Numbered from the stretch's first letter, positions 24,373 through 33,791 are shown. The stretch: 64,000 nucleotides of DNA from CAZKRL01 sp964555295 (GCA_964555295.1 CAZKRL010000001.1:124001-188000); one strand, 5' to 3'. A program made the numbers and translations. The notes: generated from the letters alone by a model not told the origin.

Positions 24373-25155
24373 CTAATTATGAAGTAGCACTTTCTGCATC
24401 ATTTCTTTCAAGTCAAATAAAAATTCCGGACGCTCTTCAACCACTGTTCCAACCACTACAATATCTGCTCCAGCTTTGAATGCGCATAACGCCTTTTCTA
24501 CACTGCGAATGCCGCCACCCACCATCAGCGGCACATGGATTTGCTCTCTCACCGCAGCAATGATTTCTTGTGAAACCACAGTCACAGCGCCACTTCCAGC
24601 ATCAAGATATATACACCGTAAACCCAGTAGCACACCTGCAAGTGCCGTAGCGGCTGCTATCTCAGGCTTGTTACCAGGTATGGGCGTAGTCTGGCTCATA
24701 TAAGACACCGACGTTGGTGTACCACCGTCTATCAAAACATATCCTGTAGGGATAACCTCCACCTTTGATGATGCTATTTGCATTGCGGCCTGTACATGTT
24801 GTCCGATCAAAAGATCCGGGTTCCGTCCGGATATAAGGGAAAGTAACAACAATGCATCCGCATCTTTTGTAAATTGATTTTGCGATCCAGGAAATAATAC
24901 AATGGGTATGTCGACATTACTGCGGATCAGGTTCACACAAGCTTCAACATTGCCAACGGTAATCAAACTTCCCCCAACCAAAATGATATCGGGTGGATGT
25001 AGTATAACCGCCTTCAATAATTCCGATTGCTCGCTGAATTTATCAGGATCTATCAACACGGCTATCATCTTTCGACGGCCGACTGCTGATTCCCATTGAG
25101 TGAGCACTTTCACAGATTGAATATAATAGTGACTATAATATTTGCAGTTTCGCAA
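24373..25155 (-). CDS. pcrB: Geranylgeranylglyceryl phosphate synthase-like protein (GGGPS/PcrB family)
   Basis: 260-residue TIM-barrel prenyltransferase. Family motifs are IAVLIDPDKF near residue 31, ILVGGS, VLFPGSQNQF, the long YVLIDGGTPTSVSYMSQTTP segment of bacterial group II enzymes, IYLDAGSGA and LMVGGGIRS near the phosphate-binding end. Family members join a polyprenyl diphosphate to glycerol-1-phosphate, making an archaeal-type ether lipid precursor; Bacteroidota members make such ethers, but the fate of the product is unclear. The ATG at 25155 overlaps the last 23 bp of the helicase gene; a GTG at 25113 is an alternative. Probably the second gene of an operon with the helicase. Confidence 0.88.
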   Translation of the reverse strand: MRNCKYYSHYYIQSVKVLTQWESAVGRRKMIAVLIDPDKFSEQSELLKAVILHPPDIILVGGSLITVGNVEACVNLIRSNVDIPIVLFPGSQNQFTKDADALLLLSLISGRNPDLLIGQHVQAAMQIASSKVEVIPTGYVLIDGGTPTSVSYMSQTTPIPGNKPEIAAATALAGVLLGLRCIYLDAGSGAVTVVSQEIIAAVREQIHVPLMVGGGIRSVEKALCAFKAGADIVVVGTVVEERPEFLFDLKEMMQKVLLHN

Positions 25156-27445
25156 ACTTCAGCAACAACTGCTTCTGGCCGGAGCTCGGAAAAAATATGG
25201 TGGCTTTCGTTTCGGGTGAATTTCCCTCAAGTGCAATGACTTTTCCTTTGCCAAACTTCTCGTGTTGAACCTCGGTTCCTACTTGCACAGCGGCGTATTC
25301 CTCAGGCATTGAAGGAGCAGAATTTGCCGGACTGAGTTTCCGAAACCCCTTGGGTGGTGATACAGGTGTAGACGGCAATTCAGGAGGTTTTTTTGAAGAC
25401 ACAAAACCCCGATTTCCTGCGCCGCTTCCCCAGCTCTCCCGGGCGTGGCCAAAATCAAAAGCAGGTTTTCTTTTCACCGGGGGTTCGGAGCGATCCAGGT
25501 ACTTGGCATCGATTTCATCCAAAAACACAGAGGGTTCAGAGAATTGCAGATTGCCCCATTTGAATCTCGACTCGGCGTGGCTCATGGTGAGACGTGTCAT
25601 GGCTCGAGTAACAGCCACATAAAAGAGTCGTCGTTCCTCCTCAACCTCTTCCCGGGTGGTACTCATTTGTGATGGGAACAGCCCCTCTTCCATACCTACG
25701 AGGTTGACGTATTTGAATTCTAAGCCCTTCGCAGCGTGAACCGTCATTAGAGATACTTTCCCATCATCATTATCATCCTCTGTGGTGGCATCCGTTAACA
25801 AGGCCACCTCTAAGAGGAAATCGGATAATTGATTCGATTTTTCATCCTCAGCATTCTGTTCAGTAAAAGACTTAATACCATTTAGCAACTCCTGAATATT
25901 CTCATAACGTGATACCCCTTCTGGCGTTCTGTCGGAATACAACTCCTTCATCAACGTGCTTTCCAAGGCGATCTTCTCGGCGAGTTCAGCAGCGTTCATC
26001 GTATCGAGATGAATTCGGAAAGATTTTATTAGCGTAGTAAACTCTGACAAGCGGTGACATGCTCCCGCGTTAAGTCCGCAAGACTGGGGCTGATTGAGCA
26101 CATCCCAAAGTGAGAGACCACTCTCTGCTGCATACACCACCATTCTTGCTACTGAAGCATCGCCGATGCCTCGTTTGGGATAATTGATAATTCGCTTGAA
26201 AGCTTCCTCATCAGAGGGATTGCAAACAAAACGGAAATAGGCCAGGAGATCCTTTACTTCCTTTCGCTGATAGAAACTCATTCCTCCATAAATCCGATAA
26301 GGTATATTAAGTTTCCTCAGAGCTTCTTCCAGTGCACGGCTCTGGGCATTGGTACGATAAAGAATAGCGAACTCAGCGGGTGTTGCTCCATCACCACGAA
26401 GGGTTTGAAAAATCTGATTGGCCACAAACATACCTTCGTCATTATCGGTCAAACAGCGGTGCACATGAATTCTCTCACCCTTGGGATTGGCGGTCCAAAC
26501 CGTCTTTTTTATGCGATCCTTATTATGCTCGATGATACTGTTCGCTGCTTCAACAATAATCTCTGTGCTGCGATAATTCTGCTCAAGTTTGTATAGAACA
26601 AAGTCGGGATAATCCTTTCTGAAATTGAGAATATTCTGAATGTTGGCACCTCGAAAAGCGTAGATACTTTGCGCATCATCTCCTACTACACAGACGTTTT
26701 GAAATACAGCGCCAAGTTGCTTGACGATCAAATACTGGGCAAAGTTGGTATCTTGATACTCGTCAACAAGAATGTATTGGAACATATACTGATAGCGATA
26801 GAGCACTTCGGGAAAATCGCGCAGCAGCACATTCGTCTTGAAGAGTAAGTCGTCGAAATCCATCGCCGAAGATTTGAATAATCGACGATTATAGGCCGAA
26901 TATATTTCGCCCATCTTGGGACGGCCGGAGGAAGTATCATCAGCGCTTAATATCGCGTCGTTATGATAATCGGCTGGTGAAATCAGACTGTTTTTTAGGG
27001 TGGAGATGCGATGCTGCACGAGGCCGGGCTTGTACATTTTATCATCCAATCCCATCTCTTTTAAAATATCCTTAATCAGGTTCTTGGCGTCGGCTGTATC
27101 GTATATGGTAAAATTTCTGGGGTAGTTGATTTTCTCTGATTCGATGCGCAGAATCCGCGCGAAGATGGAGTGGAATGTGCCCATCCAGATGCTGCGCGCC
27201 TGCGATGCTCCTACAAGTGTCGCAATGCGGTCTTTCATTTCCTTGGCCGCCTTGTTTGTGAAGGTGAGTGAAAGGATGTGATGGGGCTCTATCCCAGAAT
27301 GAATGAGATGTGCAATTCGGTAGGTAAGCACTCGCGTTTTTCCGGAGCCCGCGCCGGCAATAACCATCAGCGGACCATTGACGTGGGCAGCTGCCGCGGC
27401 CTGTGCCTCATTGAGTTCCATGGTGAGTCGCTGTCCAAAATCCAT
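25133..27445 (-). CDS. ATP-dependent DNA helicase UvrD/PcrA/Rep
   Basis: 770 residues, superfamily 1A helicase that unwinds DNA 3' to 5' in repair and in removal of stalled complexes. Visible motifs: Q-motif LNEAQAAAA, Walker A IAGAGSGKTR (K36), Walker B ILVDEYQDTN, motif III QSIYAFRGA, motif IV QNYRS, LYRTNAQSR, motif V TVHAAKGLEF and motif VI VAVTRAMTRL. The C-terminal tail ends in a Tudor-like RNA-polymerase-binding segment (VGTEVQHEKFGKGKVI), which favours PcrA/UvrD over Rep. It overlaps the GGGPS gene by 23 bp. The ATG is right behind a TAATTTGG sequence that may be its -7 box. Confidence 0.95.
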   Translation of the reverse strand: MDFGQRLTMELNEAQAAAAAHVNGPLMVIAGAGSGKTRVLTYRIAHLIHSGIEPHHILSLTFTNKAAKEMKDRIATLVGASQARSIWMGTFHSIFARILRIESEKINYPRNFTIYDTADAKNLIKDILKEMGLDDKMYKPGLVQHRISTLKNSLISPADYHNDAILSADDTSSGRPKMGEIYSAYNRRLFKSSAMDFDDLLFKTNVLLRDFPEVLYRYQYMFQYILVDEYQDTNFAQYLIVKQLGAVFQNVCVVGDDAQSIYAFRGANIQNILNFRKDYPDFVLYKLEQNYRSTEIIVEAANSIIEHNKDRIKKTVWTANPKGERIHVHRCLTDNDEGMFVANQIFQTLRGDGATPAEFAILYRTNAQSRALEEALRKLNIPYRIYGGMSFYQRKEVKDLLAYFRFVCNPSDEEAFKRIINYPKRGIGDASVARMVVYAAESGLSLWDVLNQPQSCGLNAGACHRLSEFTTLIKSFRIHLDTMNAAELAEKIALESTLMKELYSDRTPEGVSRYENIQELLNGIKSFTEQNAEDEKSNQLSDFLLEVALLTDATTEDDNDDGKVSLMTVHAAKGLEFKYVNLVGMEEGLFPSQMSTTREEVEEERRLFYVAVTRAMTRLTMSHAESRFKWGNLQFSEPSVFLDEIDAKYLDRSEPPVKRKPAFDFGHARESWGSGAGNRGFVSSKKPPELPSTPVSPPKGFRKLSPANSAPSMPEEYAAVQVGTEVQHEKFGKGKVIALEGNSPETKATIFFPSSGQKQLLLKFAKLQIL

Positions 27446-27605
27446 GTTGCCAAATTAGGTTCGAAATGCATTTTATTTTTCGCAACGTTATGAACATTCA
27501 GCATGGGGTTCAACAGTACAATTCCCACAACTGAGACACTGGATCCCTTCACCACCAAGGTCAAAACAATAAACAGCCCGTATGAGAATTTGTAGTCGTA
27601 TGGAA
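27446..27605. other. Intergenic region between the helicase and the WecA-like gene
   Basis: 160 bp between two minus-strand genes. It contains the likely helicase promoter near 27455-27465 and a perfect palindrome GGAATTAATTCC at 27602-27613 that covers the stop codon of the upstream gene. No T-rich terminator or RNA gene is evident. Confidence 0.4.
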
Positions 27606-28703
27606 TTAATTCCTCTGTTTAGAGGGAAGCAGAAATACTGCGTTCAATGAAACGATAGCTATTGACATTACTACCAAAAAGCAAATATTCGGACTGTAAG
27701 CGGGGGTAAGGAAAGTCAATCCAATTACAAAAAGGGAAAATAAATACAATGCTATGGAGGTTTGCCTGTGGCTCAATCCCAGTGAAAGCAGTTTATGATG
27801 AATGTGATTCTTGTCGGCCGAGAAGGGTGATCTCCCCCTAACACTTCTCAAAATAAAAACGCGCAGGGTATCAATTAAGGGATAGGATAAAATTGCCATC
27901 GCCATCACTGGCTTTGGCACCGATGAGATCAGCGGGTGAATTCTTTTCGTGGGGAACTCAATCATTTTAACAGCCAGCACAAAGAGAATGACACCGATAA
28001 TGAGTGAGCCAGAATCACCCATGAAAAGCTTTGCCGGTTGGAAGTTGTATATGAGAAATCCCAGGAGAGAACCTGCAAGTCCAACAGCCAACAAAGTCAA
28101 CGGTTGATCCTCGGTCTTATAAAACCAAAACCCAAAGGTTAGGCTTGCAATAAATCCAATTCCAGCCGCTAATCCGTCAACACCATCAATAAGATTAATA
28201 GCATTTACAATAACTATATAAACAAACAGCGTCAATGTTAGACTCAACCAATAAGGCAATGAATCCACTTCGAACAGGCCCCAAAACTGTGTTATACGGA
28301 TATCTGCTACATACACCAGTATAAATCCAATCAATAAATGCACCAACAATTTTTTGGATGGCGACACACCGATGATATCATCCTTCAAACCCAAGAAAAA
28401 CAAAATGAACATGCAGGCAACAAGATATTTGAATTCATTCAGCGCTCCAATCGGATCATAATTCGCACCTAGCATCCAACCATCTTTGGAAGGAAACCAA
28501 AGTGAATAACCGATAATCGTACCTGCAAAAATCATAATGCCTCCGATGGTTGGAACAGACCGTCGATGCAGTTTCCTCTCCTCGGATGGCTCATCCACCA
28601 AATGCTTGAGCTTCGCCACTTTTATCAATGACGGTGTAGCAATCAGCACCAGAAAGAAGGCCGACAAAAAACAGCCGAGTAATTCTTGAATAACTTGGTT
28701 CAC
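27606..28703 (-). CDS. WecA/TagO-like undecaprenyl-phosphate glycosyl-1-phosphate transferase
   Basis: 365 residues, about eleven membrane helices, MraY/WecA superfamily. It transfers a sugar-1-phosphate (often GlcNAc or GalNAc) to undecaprenyl phosphate, the first committed step of O-antigen or capsule repeat assembly. Diagnostic loops are VDEPSEERKLHRRSVPTIGG, NAINLIDGVDGLAAG (catalytic Asp pair), FMGDSGS and DKNHIHHKLLSLGLSH; the HIHH form marks WecA/TagO rather than MraY. The start is GTG. It follows the barrel protein and GDP-fucose synthase with only 29 bp between genes, so the three form an envelope-polysaccharide operon. Confidence 0.92.
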   Translation of the reverse strand: MNQVIQELLGCFLSAFFLVLIATPSLIKVAKLKHLVDEPSEERKLHRRSVPTIGGIMIFAGTIIGYSLWFPSKDGWMLGANYDPIGALNEFKYLVACMFILFFLGLKDDIIGVSPSKKLLVHLLIGFILVYVADIRITQFWGLFEVDSLPYWLSLTLTLFVYIVIVNAINLIDGVDGLAAGIGFIASLTFGFWFYKTEDQPLTLLAVGLAGSLLGFLIYNFQPAKLFMGDSGSLIIGVILFVLAVKMIEFPTKRIHPLISSVPKPVMAMAILSYPLIDTLRVFILRSVRGRSPFSADKNHIHHKLLSLGLSHRQTSIALYLFSLFVIGLTFLTPAYSPNICFLVVMSIAIVSLNAVFLLPSKQRN

Positions 28704-28732
28704 TTAAGTAAGGCTATGGCTATGCAAATCTA

Positions 28733-30286
28733 TCAAAAATCGTTGTATCGACTTATTATAGACGTGCGCAATCCGAAATACAAGAGTCGAGTAAGCTGCG
28801 TAGTATCCTCTATCCAGTTATAATCAATGCGTTGCTGCCTGAATTGATAACCCGTAACGATTTCAAGTGAATTGACTGAATTGATGACAAAAGCAATTTC
28901 CGCAGAGGCGTTCAATAACCTACGCACGGGCGATGGTGCGAATGTTTGTATTGCGTTTTGAGGTAAACTCGTGAAGTCGGCACCAGCATCCATTTCCTGC
29001 TCCAAATAAGAAACATGGACTCTCCCTTGCCAGCGATTTCGGCGATACTCCCATCTCAAAATCCATTCATCTAAGGAAGCCCCGGCAGGATGTCCCAAGG
29101 GTTGTTGTGTGTGGCTGTATGACTGCAAAGGACTTTCAAAGGCGTATAAATAGGATGAACTATGATTCCATTCGAGCAAAAGATTCAAGCCCTTACAACG
29201 AGGATTGAAGACTCTGCAACCTAATTGCCAACCCATTCTTTCGGCGCTGATGTTGTCTAAAACCAGTTGACCATAAAGTAAAAAATTTCGTTGGAGAGAT
29301 TGAGAGATATTCACTCCGGCCACACTGTTATTGATTGTGTCCTTTGCATACAGTAACGTGTTTACTCCCCATAACGGAATGTATGCTCCTACTTCAGGGC
29401 CTTGGGTTCCAGCACTGTCGTACATATTCCAAATTACACATTCAAAGAGCCCAAGTTCAGCACCGCGCCATGGCTTCACCGATAAATAATTTACACTTGC
29501 ACCTTTACGCTTGAACAAAGACTCCGGCACCTCGCCTTTAGGCAATCTATCGAGCGTTTGCAACAAATGAAAGCCACTTGAATATTGCCACTTTCGATTG
29601 GGAGTAATCCATCTTGCCTGGATATAGGGAGTTGGAAAAATGGCGTCAGACCACAACATTGAACGATAGCCATTGCCAATGAATTGCCGCTCTGATCCTA
29701 CTCTGAGTATGACTGCGTTCCATGGCTGGTACTGCAAACTACCCGACGAAACAGCGAAGTCATAGGCATCTACCTGAAAAGGTTTGACCCTGCCGAAGCC
29801 CTGATATACATCTGCTGAATCAATCCATTGCCTCTGCCATTCCGCTGGTCGCGTTTGCACTTCCACAAAATCAGTTTGAAAACTCACCTGTTTTCCCAAT
29901 CTGCCTGTGCAACGCAACCCACGCCAGTTTGAAAATAAATTTCCATTTGCAGAAGTATCATGACTATCGAACATGAGTGACATGTCTAACAGAGGATCAA
30001 GCGTCACATAAACATCATCGCTTTCAAATTCCAGCAAATGCATTCCTGTTAGCCGACTTGTCACTCTACCCATACCCTTCTTGGTTTTTGCGCTTGATCC
30101 ATTATGTAAAATCGAATAGCACGCAGTATCAAAAACCGGTTTCAATGAAGTATGAATACCCCATGAAGAGTCGGCATTGGCTTGCTCTAATATGGTATTA
30201 TAGCCCGATTGGATGGGAAAAATCTGAGAAAACGCTTTTGAGAAATAAAGTGGAATGAGCAAGCAAAAGAGAAATGCTCTTCTCAT
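28733..30286 (-). CDS. Outer-membrane beta-barrel protein, Wzi/capsule-assembly-like
   Basis: 517 residues with a signal peptide ending KAFSQ. The body is rich in alternating aromatic/polar strands and looks like a large outer-membrane barrel. The phrases VILRVGSERQFIGNGYRSMLW and AIFPTPYIQARWITPNRKWQY recall the Wzi-like capsule-assembly family, which helps hold polysaccharide to the outer surface. This is a family guess from pattern and context. The start overlaps the end of the GDP-fucose synthase gene by four bases (ATGA), and the WecA-like gene follows 29 bp later. That arrangement supports a role in display of a fucose-containing polysaccharide. Confidence 0.7.
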   Translation of the reverse strand: MRRAFLFCLLIPLYFSKAFSQIFPIQSGYNTILEQANADSSWGIHTSLKPVFDTACYSILHNGSSAKTKKGMGRVTSRLTGMHLLEFESDDVYVTLDPLLDMSLMFDSHDTSANGNLFSNWRGLRCTGRLGKQVSFQTDFVEVQTRPAEWQRQWIDSADVYQGFGRVKPFQVDAYDFAVSSGSLQYQPWNAVILRVGSERQFIGNGYRSMLWSDAIFPTPYIQARWITPNRKWQYSSGFHLLQTLDRLPKGEVPESLFKRKGASVNYLSVKPWRGAELGLFECVIWNMYDSAGTQGPEVGAYIPLWGVNTLLYAKDTINNSVAGVNISQSLQRNFLLYGQLVLDNISAERMGWQLGCRVFNPRCKGLNLLLEWNHSSSYLYAFESPLQSYSHTQQPLGHPAGASLDEWILRWEYRRNRWQGRVHVSYLEQEMDAGADFTSLPQNAIQTFAPSPVRRLLNASAEIAFVINSVNSLEIVTGYQFRQQRIDYNWIEDTTQLTRLLYFGLRTSIISRYNDF

Positions 30287-31230
30287 TTTGCCCGCATAGT
30301 TTCACCGGTGAGAGAGAGGAACTCTTGGTAAACGGCCCTGATTCCATCCTTCAACTCAACGCGATGTTTCCATCCTAATGAATGAATTCGACTCACATCA
30401 AGCAACTTACGAGGTGTACCGTCGGGCTTGGACTTGTCCCAAAAAATCTCTCCCTTATGTCCCACTATTTCCTGAATGTTCAGCGCCAATTCCCGGATAG
30501 TAAGATCTACACCCGTGCCAACATTTACAAAATCCTTTCCATCATATTGCTGCATCAGGAAATAACAAGCATCCGCGAGATCATCTACATGAAGAAATTC
30601 ACGCATAGGAGAACCGGTGCCCCACAACTGAACACGGCCATTTCCATTTTCCTTCGCTTCATGAAACTTACGAATCATTGCCGGCAGCACATGACTATTG
30701 TTTAAGTCGTAATTGTCATTAGGGCCATATAAATTCGTGGGCATCGCCGAAATGAAATTGCATCCATATTGATCACGAAATGCCTCGCACATTTTGATTC
30801 CCGCAATCTTGGCGATAGCGTATGGTTCATTCGTCGACTCAAGAGTGCCGGTCAACAAACTGTCTTCACGAAGAGGTTGCGGAGCAAGTTTCGGGTAGAT
30901 ACATGATGAGCCCAGGAACAATAGCTTTTTAACTTGAGATAAATGACTCTCGCGGATTACATTGCACTCTATCATGAGATTATCGTAGATAAAATCTCCT
31001 CGATAGACATTGTTGGCATGTATACCCCCCACTTTCGCGGCGCTGAGAAAAACGTATTCTGGCCTTTCCTGTTGAAAGAACCTTTGCACCGCTGATTGAT
31101 TGCGAAGATCAAGTTCTGACGATTTGCGTGTGATCAAAACTTCATGGCCTTCCTCTTCCAGTTTTCTCATTATAGCACTGCCCACCATTCCACGGTGGCC
31201 TGCTATAAAAATGCGGGAAGACTTTTCCAT
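30283..31230 (-). CDS. fcl: GDP-L-fucose synthase
   Basis: 315 residues, extended SDR enzyme that epimerises and reduces GDP-4-keto-6-deoxymannose to GDP-L-fucose with NADPH. Motifs: IFIAGHRGMVGSAI (Rossmann nucleotide site, GxxGxxG), LSAAKVGGIHANN, LGSSCIYPKLAPQP with catalytic Ser, and YAIAKIAG with the YxxxK pair. Cytosolic. The partner GDP-mannose 4,6-dehydratase (gmd) is not in this window. A four-base ATGA overlap couples it to the barrel protein. A TACTTTCG box just five bases before the ATG suggests a leaderless or nearly leaderless message. Confidence 0.96.
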   Translation of the reverse strand: MEKSSRIFIAGHRGMVGSAIMRKLEEEGHEVLITRKSSELDLRNQSAVQRFFQQERPEYVFLSAAKVGGIHANNVYRGDFIYDNLMIECNVIRESHLSQVKKLLFLGSSCIYPKLAPQPLREDSLLTGTLESTNEPYAIAKIAGIKMCEAFRDQYGCNFISAMPTNLYGPNDNYDLNNSHVLPAMIRKFHEAKENGNGRVQLWGTGSPMREFLHVDDLADACYFLMQQYDGKDFVNVGTGVDLTIRELALNIQEIVGHKGEIFWDKSKPDGTPRKLLDVSRIHSLGWKHRVELKDGIRAVYQEFLSLTGETMRAK

Positions 31231-31235
31231 GTGTG

Positions 31236-31243
31236 CGAAAGTA
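31236..31243 (-). promoter_or_regulatory. -7-like box TACTTTCG upstream of fcl
   Basis: One mismatch to TAnnTTTG, with only five bases to the ATG. If used, the transcript begins at or within a few bases of the start codon. Confidence 0.3.
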
Positions 31244-31254
31244 ATAACTTGTAA

Positions 31255-32346
31255 TTAAGTTCTAACATCCAAAGCATCGCGGAGACCATTGCCAATAAGC
31301 ATAAACGACAGCACCAGGAGCATCATCAAAACACCAGGAGCAAACGCGAGATAGGCCAGATCGGTTGTAAGAAATGAGTAATGTTCCCGAATCATATTAC
31401 CCCAGCTAGGTTGAGGAATTTGCGCTCCCAAACCCAAGAAACTGAGGCCGGCCTCCACCAAAATCGCAGATGCGAAATTCGACGCAGCAAGCACAATAAC
31501 CGGTGAAATTATGTTGGGCAATACGTGCCATATTAAAATCCTAAAATCCGAATTTCCTACTGCCCTTGCCGCCTCAATGTATTCTTTCTCACGCACTGAA
31601 AGCACCTGACCACGAACAAGACGTGCAACATCCACCCACATGGTAAGACCCACAGCAATGAAAACAACTGCGAGTCCGGATCCCAATGAAAATGTAATTG
31701 CCATTACGAGTATTAGAGTTGGTATGGCCCACATCACATTGGTAAACCACATCAATACAGCGTCTACCCATCCACGGTAGTAACCCGCCATCAATCCAAC
31801 GGTCAGTCCGATAAGCAAAGAAATGATTACAGCAATCATTCCCACCAGCATTGAGACAGAGGTGCCTGCCATCAAACGCGATAGCACATCACGTCCGTAT
31901 TTATCAGTACCCAGTACAAAACACCGTGTGAATATGAAGTCCGATTCTGATTTTCCGTCGTTCCTGCAATGCAGTGCATCAAGCTCAATTCCGAGCGGAA
32001 ACTTTTCATGCCACAAATCATCATAGGCGTTCAAGATGATTCTATCGCCTGACAATTGAATTGATCTTACCGGCACCTCTTCATACTCCAATGGTGCGCC
32101 ACCATTCAACCAATGAGAAAAAAAATGACCCTTAGGTGTGTCCATTTTTTTAATGCGAATAAAATTCACCTCATTACCTGGCTTTAAGGTGCTAAGTGCC
32201 AAATGCTGATTGTTCGCGAACATTGTACTATCAGGCCTAATCCAGCATCCGCCAAGCATAACAAGAAATAAAAGCAATGCAAAAGCAGAACCTGCTACGG
32301 CCAGTTTATTTCGTTTGAATTTTTCAAATGCCGACTGCCTTGACAT
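31255..32346 (-). CDS. OppC/DppC-like ABC transporter permease
   Basis: 363-residue inner-membrane permease of the peptide/nickel importer type. An N-terminal membrane helix (KLAVAGSAFALLLFLVML) is followed by about 100 soluble residues and then five or six more helices. The EAA loop is EAARAVGNSDFRILIWHVLPN, the contact site for the ABC ATPase. The conserved LGTDKYGRDVLSRL entry motif is present. The soluble stretch after helix 1 is longer than in the E. coli proteins. No ATPase, binding protein or second permease is nearby, so the rest of the transporter must be encoded elsewhere. The substrate is probably an oligopeptide, by family only. Confidence 0.9.
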   Translation of the reverse strand: MSRQSAFEKFKRNKLAVAGSAFALLLFLVMLGGCWIRPDSTMFANNQHLALSTLKPGNEVNFIRIKKMDTPKGHFFSHWLNGGAPLEYEEVPVRSIQLSGDRIILNAYDDLWHEKFPLGIELDALHCRNDGKSESDFIFTRCFVLGTDKYGRDVLSRLMAGTSVSMLVGMIAVIISLLIGLTVGLMAGYYRGWVDAVLMWFTNVMWAIPTLILVMAITFSLGSGLAVVFIAVGLTMWVDVARLVRGQVLSVREKEYIEAARAVGNSDFRILIWHVLPNIISPVIVLAASNFASAILVEAGLSFLGLGAQIPQPSWGNMIREHYSFLTTDLAYLAFAPGVLMMLLVLSFMLIGNGLRDALDVRT

Positions 32347-32377
32347 AATGGATTCTCATAAAGTGCAATGTTAACAT

Positions 32378-33382
32378 CTACAGATCAATTGCTCGACCCT
32401 TCCAGGCAGGCTGAATGAAAATACTCAAGAATAAAATTACCATCTGAAAAAATGGATATAAGAGAGCAAAATACAAACTACTTAGCGGAGAGAAGGATTG
32501 TTTGAGTCTGCTTGCCACCCACCACTGTGAAATTATATCTATCATAATTTTCATGCCCATGAAAAGCAGAGCCGGTTTCAATGACAACTCAAATAACAAT
32601 ATGCTCAGAGGCAACAAATACAAGGAAAATTGCCAAATTCCTACCAAGGCACCTGTTATAAAAAAACGCGGCAGTTTCAATTTGTGAACTTTACGAATCC
32701 ATCTGATGCGTTGATGCAAAAATGTATTCCAGTTTACCATCGGTTCGGTAGTTACCACAACCCCGGATGTAGCAATCAACTTTACTTTCTCAGCTTGTTG
32801 AAGCAAGAAAATATCGTCTCCACTGGCCACATCAAAATCGTCGCGACAACCATACGTCTTCATATAGAAGGATTTTCGGAATATCAAATTCGCACCACTG
32901 CACAAAACCGGACAACCCAGTGCAGATGTAACCGCGCTGAGGGTGAGCAGTTGTAAAGACTCAATATTCTGAAGTTGGCAGATCAAATTATCGCCGGCGC
33001 GCACAATGACAGGCAAGATGATTATATCTGTTGCTGGATATTGATTTATCAATGTCTGCGCACTTCCAAGCCATCCCACATCCATTGTACAATCAGCATC
33101 GGTAGTGAGAATAACATCGTATTGTGCCGCCAAAATACCAGTGTGAATAGCAGACTTCTTTCCCGGAACCCCATCCCTCTGCAAACATTTCCATCGATCA
33201 TTTTTTGATACTGCCTCGGTAATTATCGCTACACCATCATCTTCACTTTCATCGTTGATCCAAATCACCTCAACATTCTCTGCAACGATTACTTGTCTTT
33301 CCAATGCATCAATGATTACAGGAAGATTGCGCGCCTCGTTGCGAAAGGGAATCAAGACGGTAATTCCGGATAACATTGACAT
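32378..33382 (-). CDS. Family 2 glycosyltransferase, membrane-anchored
   Basis: 334 residues. The GT-A domain shows VLIPFRNEARNLP, WINDESEDDG, TTDADC (the DxD metal site) and a processive-type QRIRW. Two or three C-terminal helices (residues about 240-330) anchor it to the inner membrane. Such enzymes transfer a sugar from a nucleotide donor to lipid or polysaccharide. It lies one gene away from the GDP-fucose/WecA-like operon, so a role in the same polysaccharide is plausible but not shown. A TAGTTTCG box lies 13 bp upstream. Confidence 0.88.
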   Translation of the reverse strand: MSMLSGITVLIPFRNEARNLPVIIDALERQVIVAENVEVIWINDESEDDGVAIITEAVSKNDRWKCLQRDGVPGKKSAIHTGILAAQYDVILTTDADCTMDVGWLGSAQTLINQYPATDIIILPVIVRAGDNLICQLQNIESLQLLTLSAVTSALGCPVLCSGANLIFRKSFYMKTYGCRDDFDVASGDDIFLLQQAEKVKLIATSGVVVTTEPMVNWNTFLHQRIRWIRKVHKLKLPRFFITGALVGIWQFSLYLLPLSILLFELSLKPALLFMGMKIMIDIISQWWVASRLKQSFSPLSSLYFALLYPFFQMVILFLSIFIQPAWKGRAIDL

Positions 33383-33395
33383 AAATGGATTTTCG

Positions 33396-33403
33396 CGAAA
33401 CTA
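33396..33403 (-). promoter_or_regulatory. -7-like box TAGTTTCG upstream of the glycosyltransferase
   Basis: One mismatch to TAnnTTTG, 13 bases from the ATG at 33382. No convincing -33 element. Confidence 0.3.
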
Positions 33404-33512
33404 CGCAAGCGCATAGCAGTTAGAACACTTACCAGCAAGTGATGCTCATTTCACTCTTACGTTGAACGATGAACAAAAATCAAGGAGAAGAAAATTCCAT
33501 TCCTCTGTCCCT

Positions 33513-33791
33513 TCACAACATTGCAATTCCGATGATGAAATTCAATAAAAGCATAATCAGAGCCAAGGGTAGAAAAATATTACAAATACGCTTCCACGGC
33601 TTGAGCGCCTGAGGCACCTCGTTTTTGTAGGACTGAAAAAACCTCATGAAAAACAACAATAGCATTGCAATCCCAATGCATTGTCCCAGACGATAATCTA
33701 GCCATAGATGAAGAATGATCTTACCCGCCAATAGAGCCAGAATAGCTATTCCAGTAATGGTATGAAGCGTATGCAGATTTGAAAAATCCAT
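33513..33791 (-). CDS. Small integral membrane protein, function unknown
   Basis: 92 residues with about three membrane helices (ITGIAILALLAGKIILHLWL, GIAMLLLFFMRFF, IFLPLALIMLLLNFIIGIAM) joined by a short basic loop (QALKPWKR). I do not recognise a family. It lies between the glycosyltransferase and another small membrane protein, all on the minus strand. Coding is supported by its clear hydrophobic periodicity and tight spacing; no motif gives a role. Confidence 0.55.
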   Translation of the reverse strand: MDFSNLHTLHTITGIAILALLAGKIILHLWLDYRLGQCIGIAMLLLFFMRFFQSYKNEVPQALKPWKRICNIFLPLALIMLLLNFIIGIAML

